Shown one piece after another: positions 1-7,798 of a DNA stretch of 14,148 bases. Both the position numbers and the translations under genes were made by a program. The stretch comes from an uncultured Lachnospiraceae bacterium (lineage in GTDB: Bacteria; Bacillota; Clostridia; Lachnospirales; Lachnospiraceae), in assembly GCA_910585635.1 (NCBI GenBank), contig CAJUFE010000080.1, forward strand, positions 1-14,148. Reading direction: 5' to 3'. Each line of letters starts with the position of its first letter. The stretch's first letter is position 1. The notes below the pieces were generated by a model. That model ran no database searches and was not told the origin of the DNA. It worked only from the letters and a program-made list of their open reading frames with translations.

Positions 1-50
1 ACTGTCAATGTGCATTTACAACTTCAATGTTGCATTTAGAATTTCAATCA
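1..50. repeat. Short direct repeats, possible insertion-sequence end
   Basis: Two near-identical units beginning TCAATG and continuing GCATTTA start at bases 5 and 24, and a third partial TCAAT follows at 44. The spacing is 19-20 bp. Serial repeats of about 20 bp next to a 5'-TG are typical of IS21-family termini, so this may be the end of an element lying outside the window. That assignment is inference; no transposase is visible here. Confidence 0.35.
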
Positions 51-116
51 ACCGTCAGTATCCAGTATAGCAGGATCTATGTTAAAAAGGAATAGATATA
101 TATAATTTATAAATAT

Positions 117-145
117 TTGCTATCTGATAAGACATGGGCTATAAT
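117..145 (+). promoter_or_regulatory. Sigma-A-type promoter for the MFS-MATE operon
   Basis: A TTGCTA -35 box (117-122) and a perfect TATAAT -10 box (140-145) are separated by 17 bp. The start codon of the MFS gene follows 27 bp after the -10 box, with a strong GGGGAGG ribosome binding site at 159-165. The upstream stretch at about 85-118 is very AT-rich, like an UP element. Confidence 0.75.
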
Positions 146-171
146 GGATCCGAGGAAAGGGGAGGACGTTT

Positions 172-1320
172 ATGAGAGCGTTTTTAAAAAAGGATCTGAT
201 CTGCGCTTGTCTGATCGCTAGTTTTGCCGGATTTTCCCATCAAGTGTTCAATATCGTATTCCCGGTCTATATCCTGGATATCGGCGGGACAAACGCTATG
301 ACCGGATCGATGATGGCCGGCCTGACCATAGCGACCATCGTGACACGGGCTCTGTTTGGATCCCTGATCGATGAGTGGGGCCGAAAGAAGACCTTGCTGT
401 TAGGTTCTATCTTGTTCACAGTGAACACATTTGCTTACTATCTGGTCAAGGATCTTACAGGTCTGTTCATCTTAAGGATATGTAATGGGATCTCACAGGG
501 GATCTTCTTTCCGGTCCCGCCTACGGTGGTATCGGACAATGTTTCCGGAGAAGATCTGTCAGATGCCTTGGGGATATTTGGGATATGCAGCTCTCTGCCT
601 GTTGCCTTTGCCCCCACATTAGGGTTATGGGTCTATAAACGATACGGCGCGGACACACTGTTTATGCTGACCACGGTCACAGCCCTTTTCGCGGTAGGGC
701 TGGCGATGTGCATCACAGACCGCTATGTACCGCAAAAGGCCAGGTTTACCTTGAAAGAAAAGATGGATATCAAGCAGATCGTCGAGGTGTCCGCGATCCT
801 TCCGTCCGTGATCTATATGTTCATGTATTTTGGCTATAGTTCTATCACAAATTTTGTAACGCCTTATGGTATGGAAAAAGGGATAGCGGATATCAGCCTG
901 TTCTTTACGGTCAATACGCTGACAGCCATCCTGGCCAGGCTCCTGGCCGGAAGGGTCGCGAAGGTGCTGGGGATCGTCAGCACGATCTATCTGGGGATCG
1001 GGGCCAGTGTGGTCTCAGCCGTGATGATCGCCTTTATGGACTCGTTCATCCTTATGCTCCTTGCGTCTGTCCTGCTGGGGATCGGGATCACCTTTGTGGT
1101 CCAGTTAACGCAGGTCCATGTGCTGGATCATGCAGATGAGCACCGAAAAGGCGTGGCCAATACCACTTGGATGCTGTTGGGCGATCTGGGTACAGGAGCG
1201 GGGTCCATGATCTGGGGATATGTATCCACCAGCTTTGGGTATCTCGCCACCTATCTGTTATCGGCTGCTGCCATGGGTATCAGCTATCTCATAGGACGAG
1301 CGAAATGGGAGAAAGGATGA
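172..1320 (+). CDS. MFS transporter (drug/metabolite efflux type)
   Basis: A 382-residue, strongly hydrophobic protein of the size expected for a 12-helix major facilitator transporter in the cytoplasmic membrane. The MFS signature of the loop between helices 2 and 3 is clear: G63, D67, G70, R71 and K72-K73 match the GxxxDxxGRK pattern. The family uses the proton gradient to export or import small molecules. The substrate cannot be read from the sequence. Efflux is favoured because the next gene is a MATE exporter only 7 bp downstream, so the two are probably co-transcribed from the promoter at 117-145. The ATG at 172 is preceded by GGGGAGG at a spacing of 6, which settles the start. The gene looks intact. 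Confidence 0.88.
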   Translation: MRAFLKKDLICACLIASFAGFSHQVFNIVFPVYILDIGGTNAMTGSMMAGLTIATIVTRALFGSLIDEWGRKKTLLLGSILFTVNTFAYYLVKDLTGLFILRICNGISQGIFFPVPPTVVSDNVSGEDLSDALGIFGICSSLPVAFAPTLGLWVYKRYGADTLFMLTTVTALFAVGLAMCITDRYVPQKARFTLKEKMDIKQIVEVSAILPSVIYMFMYFGYSSITNFVTPYGMEKGIADISLFFTVNTLTAILARLLAGRVAKVLGIVSTIYLGIGASVVSAVMIAFMDSFILMLLASVLLGIGITFVVQLTQVHVLDHADEHRKGVANTTWMLLGDLGTGAGSMIWGYVSTSFGYLATYLLSAAAMGISYLIGRAKWEKG

Positions 1321-1327
1321 TCTGGAC

Positions 1328-2887
1328 ATGGAGAAGAACAGGTTAGGGTATGAAAAGCTGCCAAAGCTGTTGGCGTCGTTAGCGATCCCTTCCATCGTGG
1401 CACAGCTGGTCAATGTGCTGTATAACATGGTGGACCGGATCTATATCGGCCAGATGCAAGACGGGACGGCGGCCATGGCCGCCTTGTCCATCACCTTGCC
1501 GGTGGTGACGATGATCACAGCCTTTACCCAGCTCTTTGGCGTGGGCGGAGCGCCGCTATGCGCGATCAGGATGGGCCAGCAGGATGAGGATGGGGCAGAA
1601 AAGATCATGACCAACAGCTATGTGATGCTCATCCTCTGCAGTCTGGTCCTGACGGTCTCTATACTGCTTTTTAAAAGGCCTTTGCTGTTCCTTTTCGGGG
1701 CCGCAAAGGAGACCATCGCCAATGCCGATGCCTATCTGTCGATCTATATCCTGGGCACCATATCGATCCAGCTGACATTAGGCATGAACGCGTACATCAA
1801 TACACAGGGCTTTGCCAAAAAGGGGATGATGACCGTTTTGATCGGCGCGGCAGCCAATATCATCCTGGATCCCCTCTTCATATTTGTCTTGGATATGGGG
1901 GTCTCAGGGGCGGCGCTGGCCACGGTCATCTCCCAGGGGATATCGGCTTTTTGGGTATTGAAGTTCCTGTTCGGCAGACAAAGTGTGTTAAAGATCCGAA
2001 AAAGATATTTCCGGCTGGATCGTAAGGTCTGTCTCTCGATCATGGCATTAGGGGTATCGCCATTTGTCATGTACAGCACAGACGGTCTGCTGCAGATCGC
2101 GTTTAACAGTCAGCTGATCCGCTACGGAGGGACCGTGGCGGTGGCTACCATGTCCATCCTCACCAGCCTGTGGCAGTTTATCTTCCTGCCGTTATCGGGC
2201 CTGTGCCAGGGGGCGCAGCCGATCTTGAGCTATAATTATGGAGCCAGGGACTATGAAAGAGTGCGCAGGACGTTCAAGCTGGTATTTGCCCTGTGCGTAC
2301 TCTCCGCCCTCTCCACAGGGGCGGTCATGATGCTCTTCCCGCAGGTCTTTGCAGGCGTATTTACCCGGGACAAGGACACCCTATCCTTTGCTTCCTGGGC
2401 TCTGCGGATCTATCTGTCCGGCACGATCATCTTCGGCGCGCAGATGGCCTGCCAGCAATCCTTTATGGCATTAGGGCAGGCAAAGGTATCCCTACTGATG
2501 GCCGTCAACAGAAAGATCATCCTGCTGATCCCCCTGCTGTATCTCCTTCCCTGGATGCTGAAGGGGGATGGGCTCTGCGCGATGCTCGCGGCTCCCGTGG
2601 CCGGGCTGGTACAGGACGGTCCTGGCGTCTTCGCCGTTTTTCTGGCGGAACCGGTATCCGATATCCTTTCGGCAGCGATCACCACGGTGATGTTCATGGG
2701 GTTTTACAGGAAGGATCTCATATTGCAGAGAGGAAGCGCACCGGCGCCTGCTCCGGCTGATGCTCCCCGATCATCTTCTCCATCCAGATCATGTTGTACC
2801 AACGACCGAATTTGTACCCGCATCGATGGAACTCCCCCGCCTTCACAAACCCCAGATGGGCATGGAAGTCCGCGCTGTTCCAGTTGA
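1328..2887 (+). CDS. MATE family efflux transporter with aberrant C-terminal tail
   Basis: A multidrug and toxin extrusion (MATE) protein, a cation-coupled exporter with two MatE repeats and about 12 membrane helices. The N-terminus, with VNVLYNMVDRIYIGQ at about residues 28-42, is characteristic of the family, and the second repeat begins near residue 240. The gene follows the MFS gene by 7 bp and shares its mRNA. The recognisable protein ends at about residue 467, just after FYRKDLIL. The last ~50 residues are rich in Pro, Ser, Ala and Cys and are read from DNA whose opposite strand encodes the GNAT acetyltransferase. The natural stop codon therefore appears to have been lost, and translation continues to the next in-frame stop at 2885. 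Whether the tail is made or tolerated is unknown. Confidence 0.87.
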   Translation: MEKNRLGYEKLPKLLASLAIPSIVAQLVNVLYNMVDRIYIGQMQDGTAAMAALSITLPVVTMITAFTQLFGVGGAPLCAIRMGQQDEDGAEKIMTNSYVMLILCSLVLTVSILLFKRPLLFLFGAAKETIANADAYLSIYILGTISIQLTLGMNAYINTQGFAKKGMMTVLIGAAANIILDPLFIFVLDMGVSGAALATVISQGISAFWVLKFLFGRQSVLKIRKRYFRLDRKVCLSIMALGVSPFVMYSTDGLLQIAFNSQLIRYGGTVAVATMSILTSLWQFIFLPLSGLCQGAQPILSYNYGARDYERVRRTFKLVFALCVLSALSTGAVMMLFPQVFAGVFTRDKDTLSFASWALRIYLSGTIIFGAQMACQQSFMALGQAKVSLLMAVNRKIILLIPLLYLLPWMLKGDGLCAMLAAPVAGLVQDGPGVFAVFLAEPVSDILSAAITTVMFMGFYRKDLILQRGSAPAPAPADAPRSSSPSRSCCTNDRICTRIDGTPPPSQTPDGHGSPRCSS

Positions 2888-3281
2888 GATAAGCATCCTC
2901 CGCTGTCTCCGGGCAGCCGATGCAGGCATACAGGTTCAAGATCCCCATCTGCCGCAGCCGCCCGCTCAGGGCCTCGTAGAGCTTTCGCCCTAAGCCGCAT
3001 TTCTGGGCGGTGTGGTCCAGGTAGATCGTCATCTCGCAGGACCAGTCATAAGCCGCCCGCTCCTTAAAAGGACCGGCGTAGGCGTAGCCCTGGACGACCT
3101 TGTCCTTTTCGATCACCAGATAGGGGTAGCGGCTCTTGGTCCTCGCTATCCTGGCCTGGAAGTCTGATAAGGAAGGGACCTCATATTCAAATGTGATCGC
3201 GGTCTCCCGCACATAGTAGGCATAGATCTCCAGGATCCGCGGGGCATCTTCTAAAACGGCATCTCTGATCGTGATATCCAT
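2718..3281 (-). CDS. GNAT family N-acetyltransferase (phosphinothricin acetyltransferase-like)
   Basis: A 187-residue cytoplasmic acetyl-CoA-dependent acetyltransferase. The start MDITIRDA, the FEYEVPS segment (31-37) and the acetyl-CoA loop QKCGLGRKL (93-101) match the phosphinothricin/methionine-sulfone acetyltransferase-like branch of GNAT; the true amine substrate is not known. The ATG at 3281 has AAAGGAG about 6 nt upstream on the minus strand and fits the family N-terminus. An upstream GTG at 3344 in the same frame would add 21 unrelated residues. Family similarity seems to end at about residue 174 (IGEH). The last 13 residues look like read-through into the 3' end of the MATE gene, which converges on this one with a 170-bp antisense overlap. 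Confidence 0.88.
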   Translation of the reverse strand: MDITIRDAVLEDAPRILEIYAYYVRETAITFEYEVPSLSDFQARIARTKSRYPYLVIEKDKVVQGYAYAGPFKERAAYDWSCEMTIYLDHTAQKCGLGRKLYEALSGRLRQMGILNLYACIGCPETAEDAYLNWNSADFHAHLGFVKAGEFHRCGYKFGRWYNMIWMEKMIGEHQPEQAPVRFLSAI

Positions 3282-3617
3282 GGTCTTCTCCTTTACGTTG
3301 AACGTCCTGTTGCCGGGCGCATGAAGGTTTAGCAGACACTCCACATACCTCCTTTTTTAACGAGGACCAGATGGAAGGTCTGTTTTTTGTCGTATAGTAT
3401 AGCATAAGGGATTAGAAAATGCCATCGTCAGAAGAACAGATTTTTTAGTTTGCTAAAAAAGTAGCTAGAAAAATTTGTATGGATATGGTAAAATAGTAAA
3501 AACTATACTGGATATCCTGTAGGCAGAGACGCCAATAAGATTATGTCAGATAATAACAGGAAAAGCATGGTATGATAGATTACAGATAGATCCGGTACTT
3601 TAGGAAAGGAAGCCTAT
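3282..3617. promoter_or_regulatory. Divergent promoter region between GNAT gene and kinase cluster
   Basis: This AT-rich intergenic stretch holds likely promoter parts for both directions. On the minus strand an extended -10 (TGC then TATACT; box at 3396-3401) could drive the acetyltransferase gene. On the plus strand two extended -10 motifs occur, TGGTAAAAT (3486-3494) and TGGTATGAT (3568-3576); the second is the better placed for the kinase gene at 3618. None has a convincing -35 box, so the assignments are tentative. A good ribosome binding site (AGGAAAGGAAG) lies 5 nt before 3618. Confidence 0.4.
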
Positions 3618-5402
3618 ATGTATGATATGTATGAGGAACAAAGACGTTTGGCAGATAAAATAACCGAATTTCGAACATCTGATCGACCGGATGAAGCGAT
3701 TGCACTGTGCCAGCAGGCGATATCGCAGTTTCCAGACAATAGTTTTTTCCCCAAATTAGAAGGAGATATCTGTCGGCAATACAAGCGATTTTCTCAGGCT
3801 GCTAGAGCATACTTAAAAATGTTGGTGCTGTTGCGACCAGAGAAATTCTCGATTTTTGTGACAGCTTACCGAAATTTGGAAAAAAATGCGCCTAAAGAAG
3901 TTATGAGTGCCTTTCTGGATGATATCAAAAGATTATTGAACAGTGCAAGTTTGTCCGAAGAGTTAAGGAAGAACCTGCAGATTTTTTTAGGTAGCCAACT
4001 CGTTGTAGATCATGCATTTCTCCGTTTGGCAGATCAGGCAGATAACGACGATAACCTTGATTGTATCAAAAGCAAGATTGACGAATGGGAAGCAGCACAA
4101 GATATCACTAAGATAGAAGCACTTGCCAAGCTGAAGCTGGATAAAAAAAATAGTTCCAAAAGCAAAAAAATCGATACGCTACTGATCTATCGATTGGAAA
4201 AATGTGAAAAATATGATTTGGCGTTGGCTATGATTGAGAAAACCCAAAAGCCTTATCAAAATAGGCTTATCCTCACAGCAATGCTGAGGATCTGTCGAAA
4301 AAAGGAAGATTACGCTTTTGCGGAAAAGGAGCTGGATATTGATGAAGGGTTTATTGATACATCGGATTTCAATCTCCAGTATGAGTTGGTATATTATTTC
4401 CGAGCAAAGGATGATGATGAAGGGCTGGAAAAAACACTGAGACGGATGCGCGATAATAGTGCTACAAGCAGCATCCCTATCGCACGTACGCTATATAATT
4501 TTTATCTGAGTCTGGATCGGTTCGAGGACGCGCAAGGTATTTATGAGCATATCCAGTATCTAGAGAAAGAGAGAGCTATTGGACTCGAGCAGAGGAGAAA
4601 AGGTCGGACCAGATTGCCTATTTATCGCAACGAAGAACAAATGGAATCGGAGCAAGCTCTCAGGCAGCGGATGAAGGAACTGGTCTCTGAAAAGGAACAC
4701 AATCGTCAGATGATCGCCCTGCGCGACCTTCTCAAGGGGTTTTCTCATGAATTAGGGCAGCCAATCACGAATATCCGCTATGCGGTACAGCTTTATCAAA
4801 AAAAAATACAGAGAGGTCTTGATACATCAGAAGCTTTGCAGATTGTGCTGACGGATATCTTACGTCAGACGGATCGCATCGGAACACTATTGTCACGATT
4901 TGGTCCGATTGTTTCACCAAAAGACGAGACGGGTGAGTTCAGCATCAGGACATGTGCCGAAAAAGTGTTTGATGATCTGAAGACCAGGATGTACGGACAG
5001 AACATCATCTATCAGATCGATGGACCAGCGGATCTTACCTTGTCGGGTGACCAGGTACAGTTTTCTCAGGTATTTTATAACCTGGCTCTAAACGCGATGC
5101 AGGCTATTGAAAAAAACGGACATATCACGATCGATATCACCGGATCTACAGATGGTGTCCTCACTATTTTATTTGCCGACAATGGGCCGGGGATCCCTGA
5201 AGAAGATCGCCAGAAGGTATTTGAACCCTTCTTTTCGACAAAAGATCTTACATCGGGAAACGGCGGAGAAGGTCTCGGCTTATATATTGTTTGGAATATC
5301 CTCAAGATATTTAATGGCACGATCCAGATCGATAAAAGCTTTCGGTCGGGTACCAGATTTATAATGAAGATCCAACAGCAAAAGGGAGGGGGATCAAGAT
5401 GA
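3618..5402 (+). CDS. Soluble TPR-like sensor histidine kinase
   Basis: A 594-residue histidine kinase with no signal peptide or membrane helix, so probably cytosolic. Residues ~1-330 are helical and TPR-like; the clearest repeat runs from about 24 to 72. A charged coiled-coil linker at ~335-370 leads to the HisKA dimerisation helix, with the phospho-acceptor H377 in SHELGQPITN. The ATPase domain is complete: N-box with N492 (LNAMQAI), G1 box D521-NGPGIPEED, F-box FEPFFSTK and G2 box GEGLGLYIV near 550. The HELGQP form of the H-box recalls NtrB/PAS-type kinases. The TPR region presumably senses a partner protein rather than an external ligand (inference). The stop overlaps the start of the receiver gene by ATGA. 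Several stretches are much more AT-rich than the flanking genes, for example around 4140-4200, which suggests acquisition by transfer. Confidence 0.85.
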   Translation: MYDMYEEQRRLADKITEFRTSDRPDEAIALCQQAISQFPDNSFFPKLEGDICRQYKRFSQAARAYLKMLVLLRPEKFSIFVTAYRNLEKNAPKEVMSAFLDDIKRLLNSASLSEELRKNLQIFLGSQLVVDHAFLRLADQADNDDNLDCIKSKIDEWEAAQDITKIEALAKLKLDKKNSSKSKKIDTLLIYRLEKCEKYDLALAMIEKTQKPYQNRLILTAMLRICRKKEDYAFAEKELDIDEGFIDTSDFNLQYELVYYFRAKDDDEGLEKTLRRMRDNSATSSIPIARTLYNFYLSLDRFEDAQGIYEHIQYLEKERAIGLEQRRKGRTRLPIYRNEEQMESEQALRQRMKELVSEKEHNRQMIALRDLLKGFSHELGQPITNIRYAVQLYQKKIQRGLDTSEALQIVLTDILRQTDRIGTLLSRFGPIVSPKDETGEFSIRTCAEKVFDDLKTRMYGQNIIYQIDGPADLTLSGDQVQFSQVFYNLALNAMQAIEKNGHITIDITGSTDGVLTILFADNGPGIPEEDRQKVFEPFFSTKDLTSGNGGEGLGLYIVWNILKIFNGTIQIDKSFRSGTRFIMKIQQQKGGGSR

Positions 5403-5812
5403 GTCGGATATTGATCATTGAAGATGAACGCGCAACGGCCGCCGCTGTAAAGGAAGCGTTAGAGATGGATGGGATCTGGGCGGATATTGCCAGCAATGGT
5501 GGCGAGGGTCTGGAGTTATTTCGGGAAAGAGAGTACGATCTGATCCTTTTGGATCTGAAATTGCCAGGGCTCTCCGGGGAGGAGGTTTTGAGCGATATCC
5601 GCAAGGAAAACCCATTTATCTCTGTTATCGTGTATACGAATTATAGTGACTTTGCTGATATCAAGCGATTGACGAACATCGGTATCGATGGGTATATCAA
5701 TAAAGGCCCGGGAGCAGATCTTGACGAGCTGGTAGCAGCGATAGAAAAAAAATTGGCTCCCATTGATGGCGACACGATCGATATGTTGTTCAGGGAGTTT
5801 CCCGATCATTGA
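5399..5812 (+). CDS. Single-domain response regulator (receiver only)
   Basis: A 137-residue CheY-like receiver domain with nothing after it that could bind DNA. The acidic pocket E8-D9, the phospho-acceptor D52 (LLDLKLPG), T80 and K102 are all present, so phosphotransfer should work. The ATG overlaps the TGA of the kinase gene (ATGA, 5399-5402), implying translational coupling and a cognate pair, and a GGGAGGGGG ribosome binding site precedes it. With no output domain, the phosphorylated receiver must act by binding a partner protein. The PIN protein encoded 48 bp downstream, or the TPR part of the kinase itself, are the obvious local candidates, but this is inference. Confidence 0.88.
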   Translation: MSRILIIEDERATAAAVKEALEMDGIWADIASNGGEGLELFREREYDLILLDLKLPGLSGEEVLSDIRKENPFISVIVYTNYSDFADIKRLTNIGIDGYINKGPGADLDELVAAIEKKLAPIDGDTIDMLFREFPDH

Positions 5813-5860
5813 GAGAACGATATAAGCGTCGTTTAAAGATACTAAGGAGAAAACGTAAAG

Positions 5861-6448
5861 ATGCAAAAAGGATATCTGCTAGATACAAATGCTTATTATG
5901 AACTGCTAAAAAGATCGAGAGAGCAGCAGAAGGACGGTACGGTCTTTTCGCCCGAGATCCATACGCTTCTCAACAGCGACCTTTTCATCTCTACGATCAC
6001 AAAAGTGGAGATCATATCGGTCCTTGGGAAATACGCCAGGGGAAGCAGCGGTGGCTTTCAGCGGTGTACACGTTCCCTTTCTGCGGCAGGGGCATCCTGC
6101 CAGAACCAGTGGTACATCAAACCGAGGGCGCGTTGGGACCGGAAGAGGGTCAATGGCTGGCAGAGGCTGATAAAAGAAACGGAAGCAGGGACCTCTTCTT
6201 TATTTACAGTAGATATCCTGCCCTTTGATGACCATACGATCCAAATGGCAGAAAACTTGATCCTCCATGCGTTGGTATATAATTTTGCCTCAATGGATGC
6301 GATGATCGCGGCAACTGCACAAAGCGCCATAGAAGCCGGCCGAGATATGACGGTAGTAACATCTGACAAAGGCTTAAAGGCATGTTTATCGAAAGCCGGT
6401 ATTGCCTGCTGGGATATTTTCCAAGCGGGAGTAGCAAACGCTCTATAG
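5861..6448 (+). CDS. PIN-domain protein, putative ribonuclease
   Basis: A 195-residue protein with the hallmarks of a PIN nuclease domain: LLDTN with D8, TKVE with E50, SMDAMIAATA with D146 and TSDKGL with D169. These four acidic residues form the metal-binding active site in VapC-like and other PIN ribonucleases. Between the second and third motifs lies a basic, aromatic insert of about 50 residues (roughly 60-110), with C69, C80 and several Arg, Lys and Trp residues, which is unusual for a compact VapC toxin and could bind RNA or a partner. The gene lies 48 bp after the receiver gene on the same strand, with AAGGAG upstream. There is no VapB-type antitoxin gene next to it. It is probably part of the kinase-receiver operon and may be its effector (inference). 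Confidence 0.8.
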   Translation: MQKGYLLDTNAYYELLKRSREQQKDGTVFSPEIHTLLNSDLFISTITKVEIISVLGKYARGSSGGFQRCTRSLSAAGASCQNQWYIKPRARWDRKRVNGWQRLIKETEAGTSSLFTVDILPFDDHTIQMAENLILHALVYNFASMDAMIAATAQSAIEAGRDMTVVTSDKGLKACLSKAGIACWDIFQAGVANAL

Positions 6449-6571
6449 CCCCGTAGGAAGTGTCTCTGTGATACGAGCCACCTGATGCTAGATCTCGAGG
6501 ATGCGAGGAGGACCGCGCAGAAGGGAATAAAAACGCCGCTCTGCTCATAACCATAGTAGAGGGTGATATCT

Positions 6572-7039
6572 TTGAAGATCCAATGGAAAAACCTGATCAC
6601 TTGCATCAGCATACCGCTGGCTGTCGGTAGTCTGTCGGCGCTCTTGACAAAAAATAGTATGGAGACCTTCGCGTCGGTGGCGAAGCCGGCTCTGGCTCCG
6701 CCGGGGTGGCTGTTCCCGGTGGTCTGGACGATCCTGTACATCCTGATGGGGATCGCGTCCTATCTGGTGGCCACGTCCAGAGAAGGGGGGCCAAAGGATG
6801 CCGCATGGGTGGTATATGGCCTCCAGCTGTTCTTTAACTTTTTTTGGTCGATCATCTTTTTTGACCTGGGGCGGTACGGCCTGGCCTTTGTCTGGCTGGT
6901 GGCGCTATGGCTGCTGATCCTAAAGACCACCGTTCTGTTTTATCAGATATCCAGACCGGCTGGATATCTGATGCTCTCGTATCTACTGTGGGTGACCTTT
7001 GCGGGCTATCTGAACTTTATGATCTTCCTGCTGAACTAA
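6572..7039 (+). CDS. tspO: TspO/MBR family membrane protein
   Basis: A tryptophan-rich five-helix membrane protein of 155 residues, the usual TspO size. Family landmarks are present: PALAPPGWLFPVVWTILY in the loop and second helix, NFFWSIIFF, and YLLWVTFAGYLNF near the end. TspO proteins bind tetrapyrroles and are linked to stress and porphyrin handling; the role here is not shown. The start is taken as TTG at 6572, because AGAGGGTGAT (6558-6567) matches the anti-Shine-Dalgarno sequence with proper spacing. A GTG at 6563 lies inside that site and has none of its own, so the 158-residue reading is less likely. The stop lies only 4 bp from the stop of the convergent downstream gene. Confidence 0.88.
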   Translation: MKIQWKNLITCISIPLAVGSLSALLTKNSMETFASVAKPALAPPGWLFPVVWTILYILMGIASYLVATSREGGPKDAAWVVYGLQLFFNFFWSIIFFDLGRYGLAFVWLVALWLLILKTTVLFYQISRPAGYLMLSYLLWVTFAGYLNFMIFLLN

Positions 7040-7043
7040 AGCT

Positions 7044-7481
7044 TCACAGATAACAGCGGATATCCACAGCCAGCCCTTCCTCCAGCCCGATCAGCCGCCT
7101 GGCCAGGTCCTTTGCCTTCGCGTCGGCGGCTTTATACTGGTTCAGATAGCGGTTGAGGGATTTGACTCCCATGTTGCAGCTGTCTGTCATCAGGTCGGCG
7201 ATGGCGCTGTCGGACCCGTCCATAGCCAGCTTCATATTGGTCTTGATCCAGGACATGCCCTTGGCCATAGGGTCGGGCCCCTTCCCTTCATCTTGATACT
7301 GATCCAGGAGGGTCTGGATCTCTTCCTTTAGCCCATCGTGTGCATTTTTACATTCTGTAAGACGCTGGCGGAGCTTGCTATCGTGTACATGGTCCAGGAC
7401 GTCATCGATCGATGCCACACCCATCTTGATCCCGGCATCACATTCTCGCAGCAGCTTGATCGTATCAGACCCATCCATCAT
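7044..7481 (-). CDS. Small helical protein of unknown function (ferritin-like fold suspected)
   Basis: A 145-residue, soluble, almost entirely helical protein without signal peptide. Its pattern of four amphipathic helices with acidic residues and a His (E13, E43, H48 among them) recalls the DUF2383/PA2169-type ferritin-like bundle, but no clear metal-binding motif pair is visible and the assignment is weak. Cys residues occur at 14, 44 and 102. The tandem ATG at 7481/7478 is preceded on the minus strand by AAAGGAG about 7 nt away; an in-frame extension to 7526 would skip this site. A 7-bp perfect hairpin (7530-7547) lies in its leader. It converges on tspO with a 4-bp gap and no terminator between them. 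Confidence 0.7.
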   Translation of the reverse strand: MMDGSDTIKLLRECDAGIKMGVASIDDVLDHVHDSKLRQRLTECKNAHDGLKEEIQTLLDQYQDEGKGPDPMAKGMSWIKTNMKLAMDGSDSAIADLMTDSCNMGVKSLNRYLNQYKAADAKAKDLARRLIGLEEGLAVDIRCYL

Positions 7482-7642
7482 TTTTTCTTCTCCTTTCCTT
7501 TTTCCATGCGGCAACGAGCTAGGCATCGGGCGGGATCCCTATCCCGCAGGTGATGAGCCAGGCGCTGGGCAAGATCTTCATATGCCCAAAAACAGATGCC
7601 ACAGGGTATCGGATCCTGGCGGGCGATGCCCCCTGTTCGAGA

Positions 7643-7686
7643 GTATCCCCATTTCTGCTCCGATGTATCCCCATTTTGGCTCCGCC
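7643..7686. repeat. 22-bp tandem direct repeat, two units
   Basis: Two adjacent 22-bp units, 7643-7664 and 7665-7686, both begin GTATCCCCATTT and continue with GCTCCG, differing at only a few positions. They could be a protein binding site or a remnant of an IS end with serial repeats. They sit just before the palindrome at 7700. Confidence 0.75.
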
Positions 7687-7699
7687 GGTCATCCGGAAG

Positions 7700-7798
7700 G
7701 GGGCTGTCGCAAAATAGCCGACTTATACGATATCCTGTGCGGATGACAGCAATGTCAGTATAGGATATGGTATGGCCGATGCATTTTGCGACAGCCTC
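7700..7798. repeat. Palindromic MITE-like element, copy 1
   Basis: A perfect 13-bp terminal inverted repeat, GGCTGTCGCAAAA (7702-7714) and its complement (7784-7796), encloses a second inverted repeat (7725-7736 with 7762-7773, 11 of 12 paired) and a central TGACA-GCAA-TGTCA hairpin (7744-7757). A copy with the same ends but a different core lies at 11285-11381. The size, lack of coding capacity and conserved ends suggest a non-autonomous mobile or REP-like element (inference). Confidence 0.75.

Noticed and set aside
3282..3344. GTG start at 3344 for the acetyltransferase, adding 21 residues
   Set aside because: Although AGGAGG lies just upstream, it is only about 3 nt from the GTG, the extra residues are unlike the family, and the ATG at 3281 has its own well-spaced AAAGGAG.
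5861..6448. VapBC-type toxin-antitoxin locus
   Set aside because: No small antitoxin gene precedes or follows the PIN gene; the neighbour is a receiver-domain protein 48 bp upstream.
6058..6741. Minus-strand open frame of 227 codons across the PIN and tspO genes
   Set aside because: It spans two well-supported plus-strand genes and has no domain or ribosome binding site.
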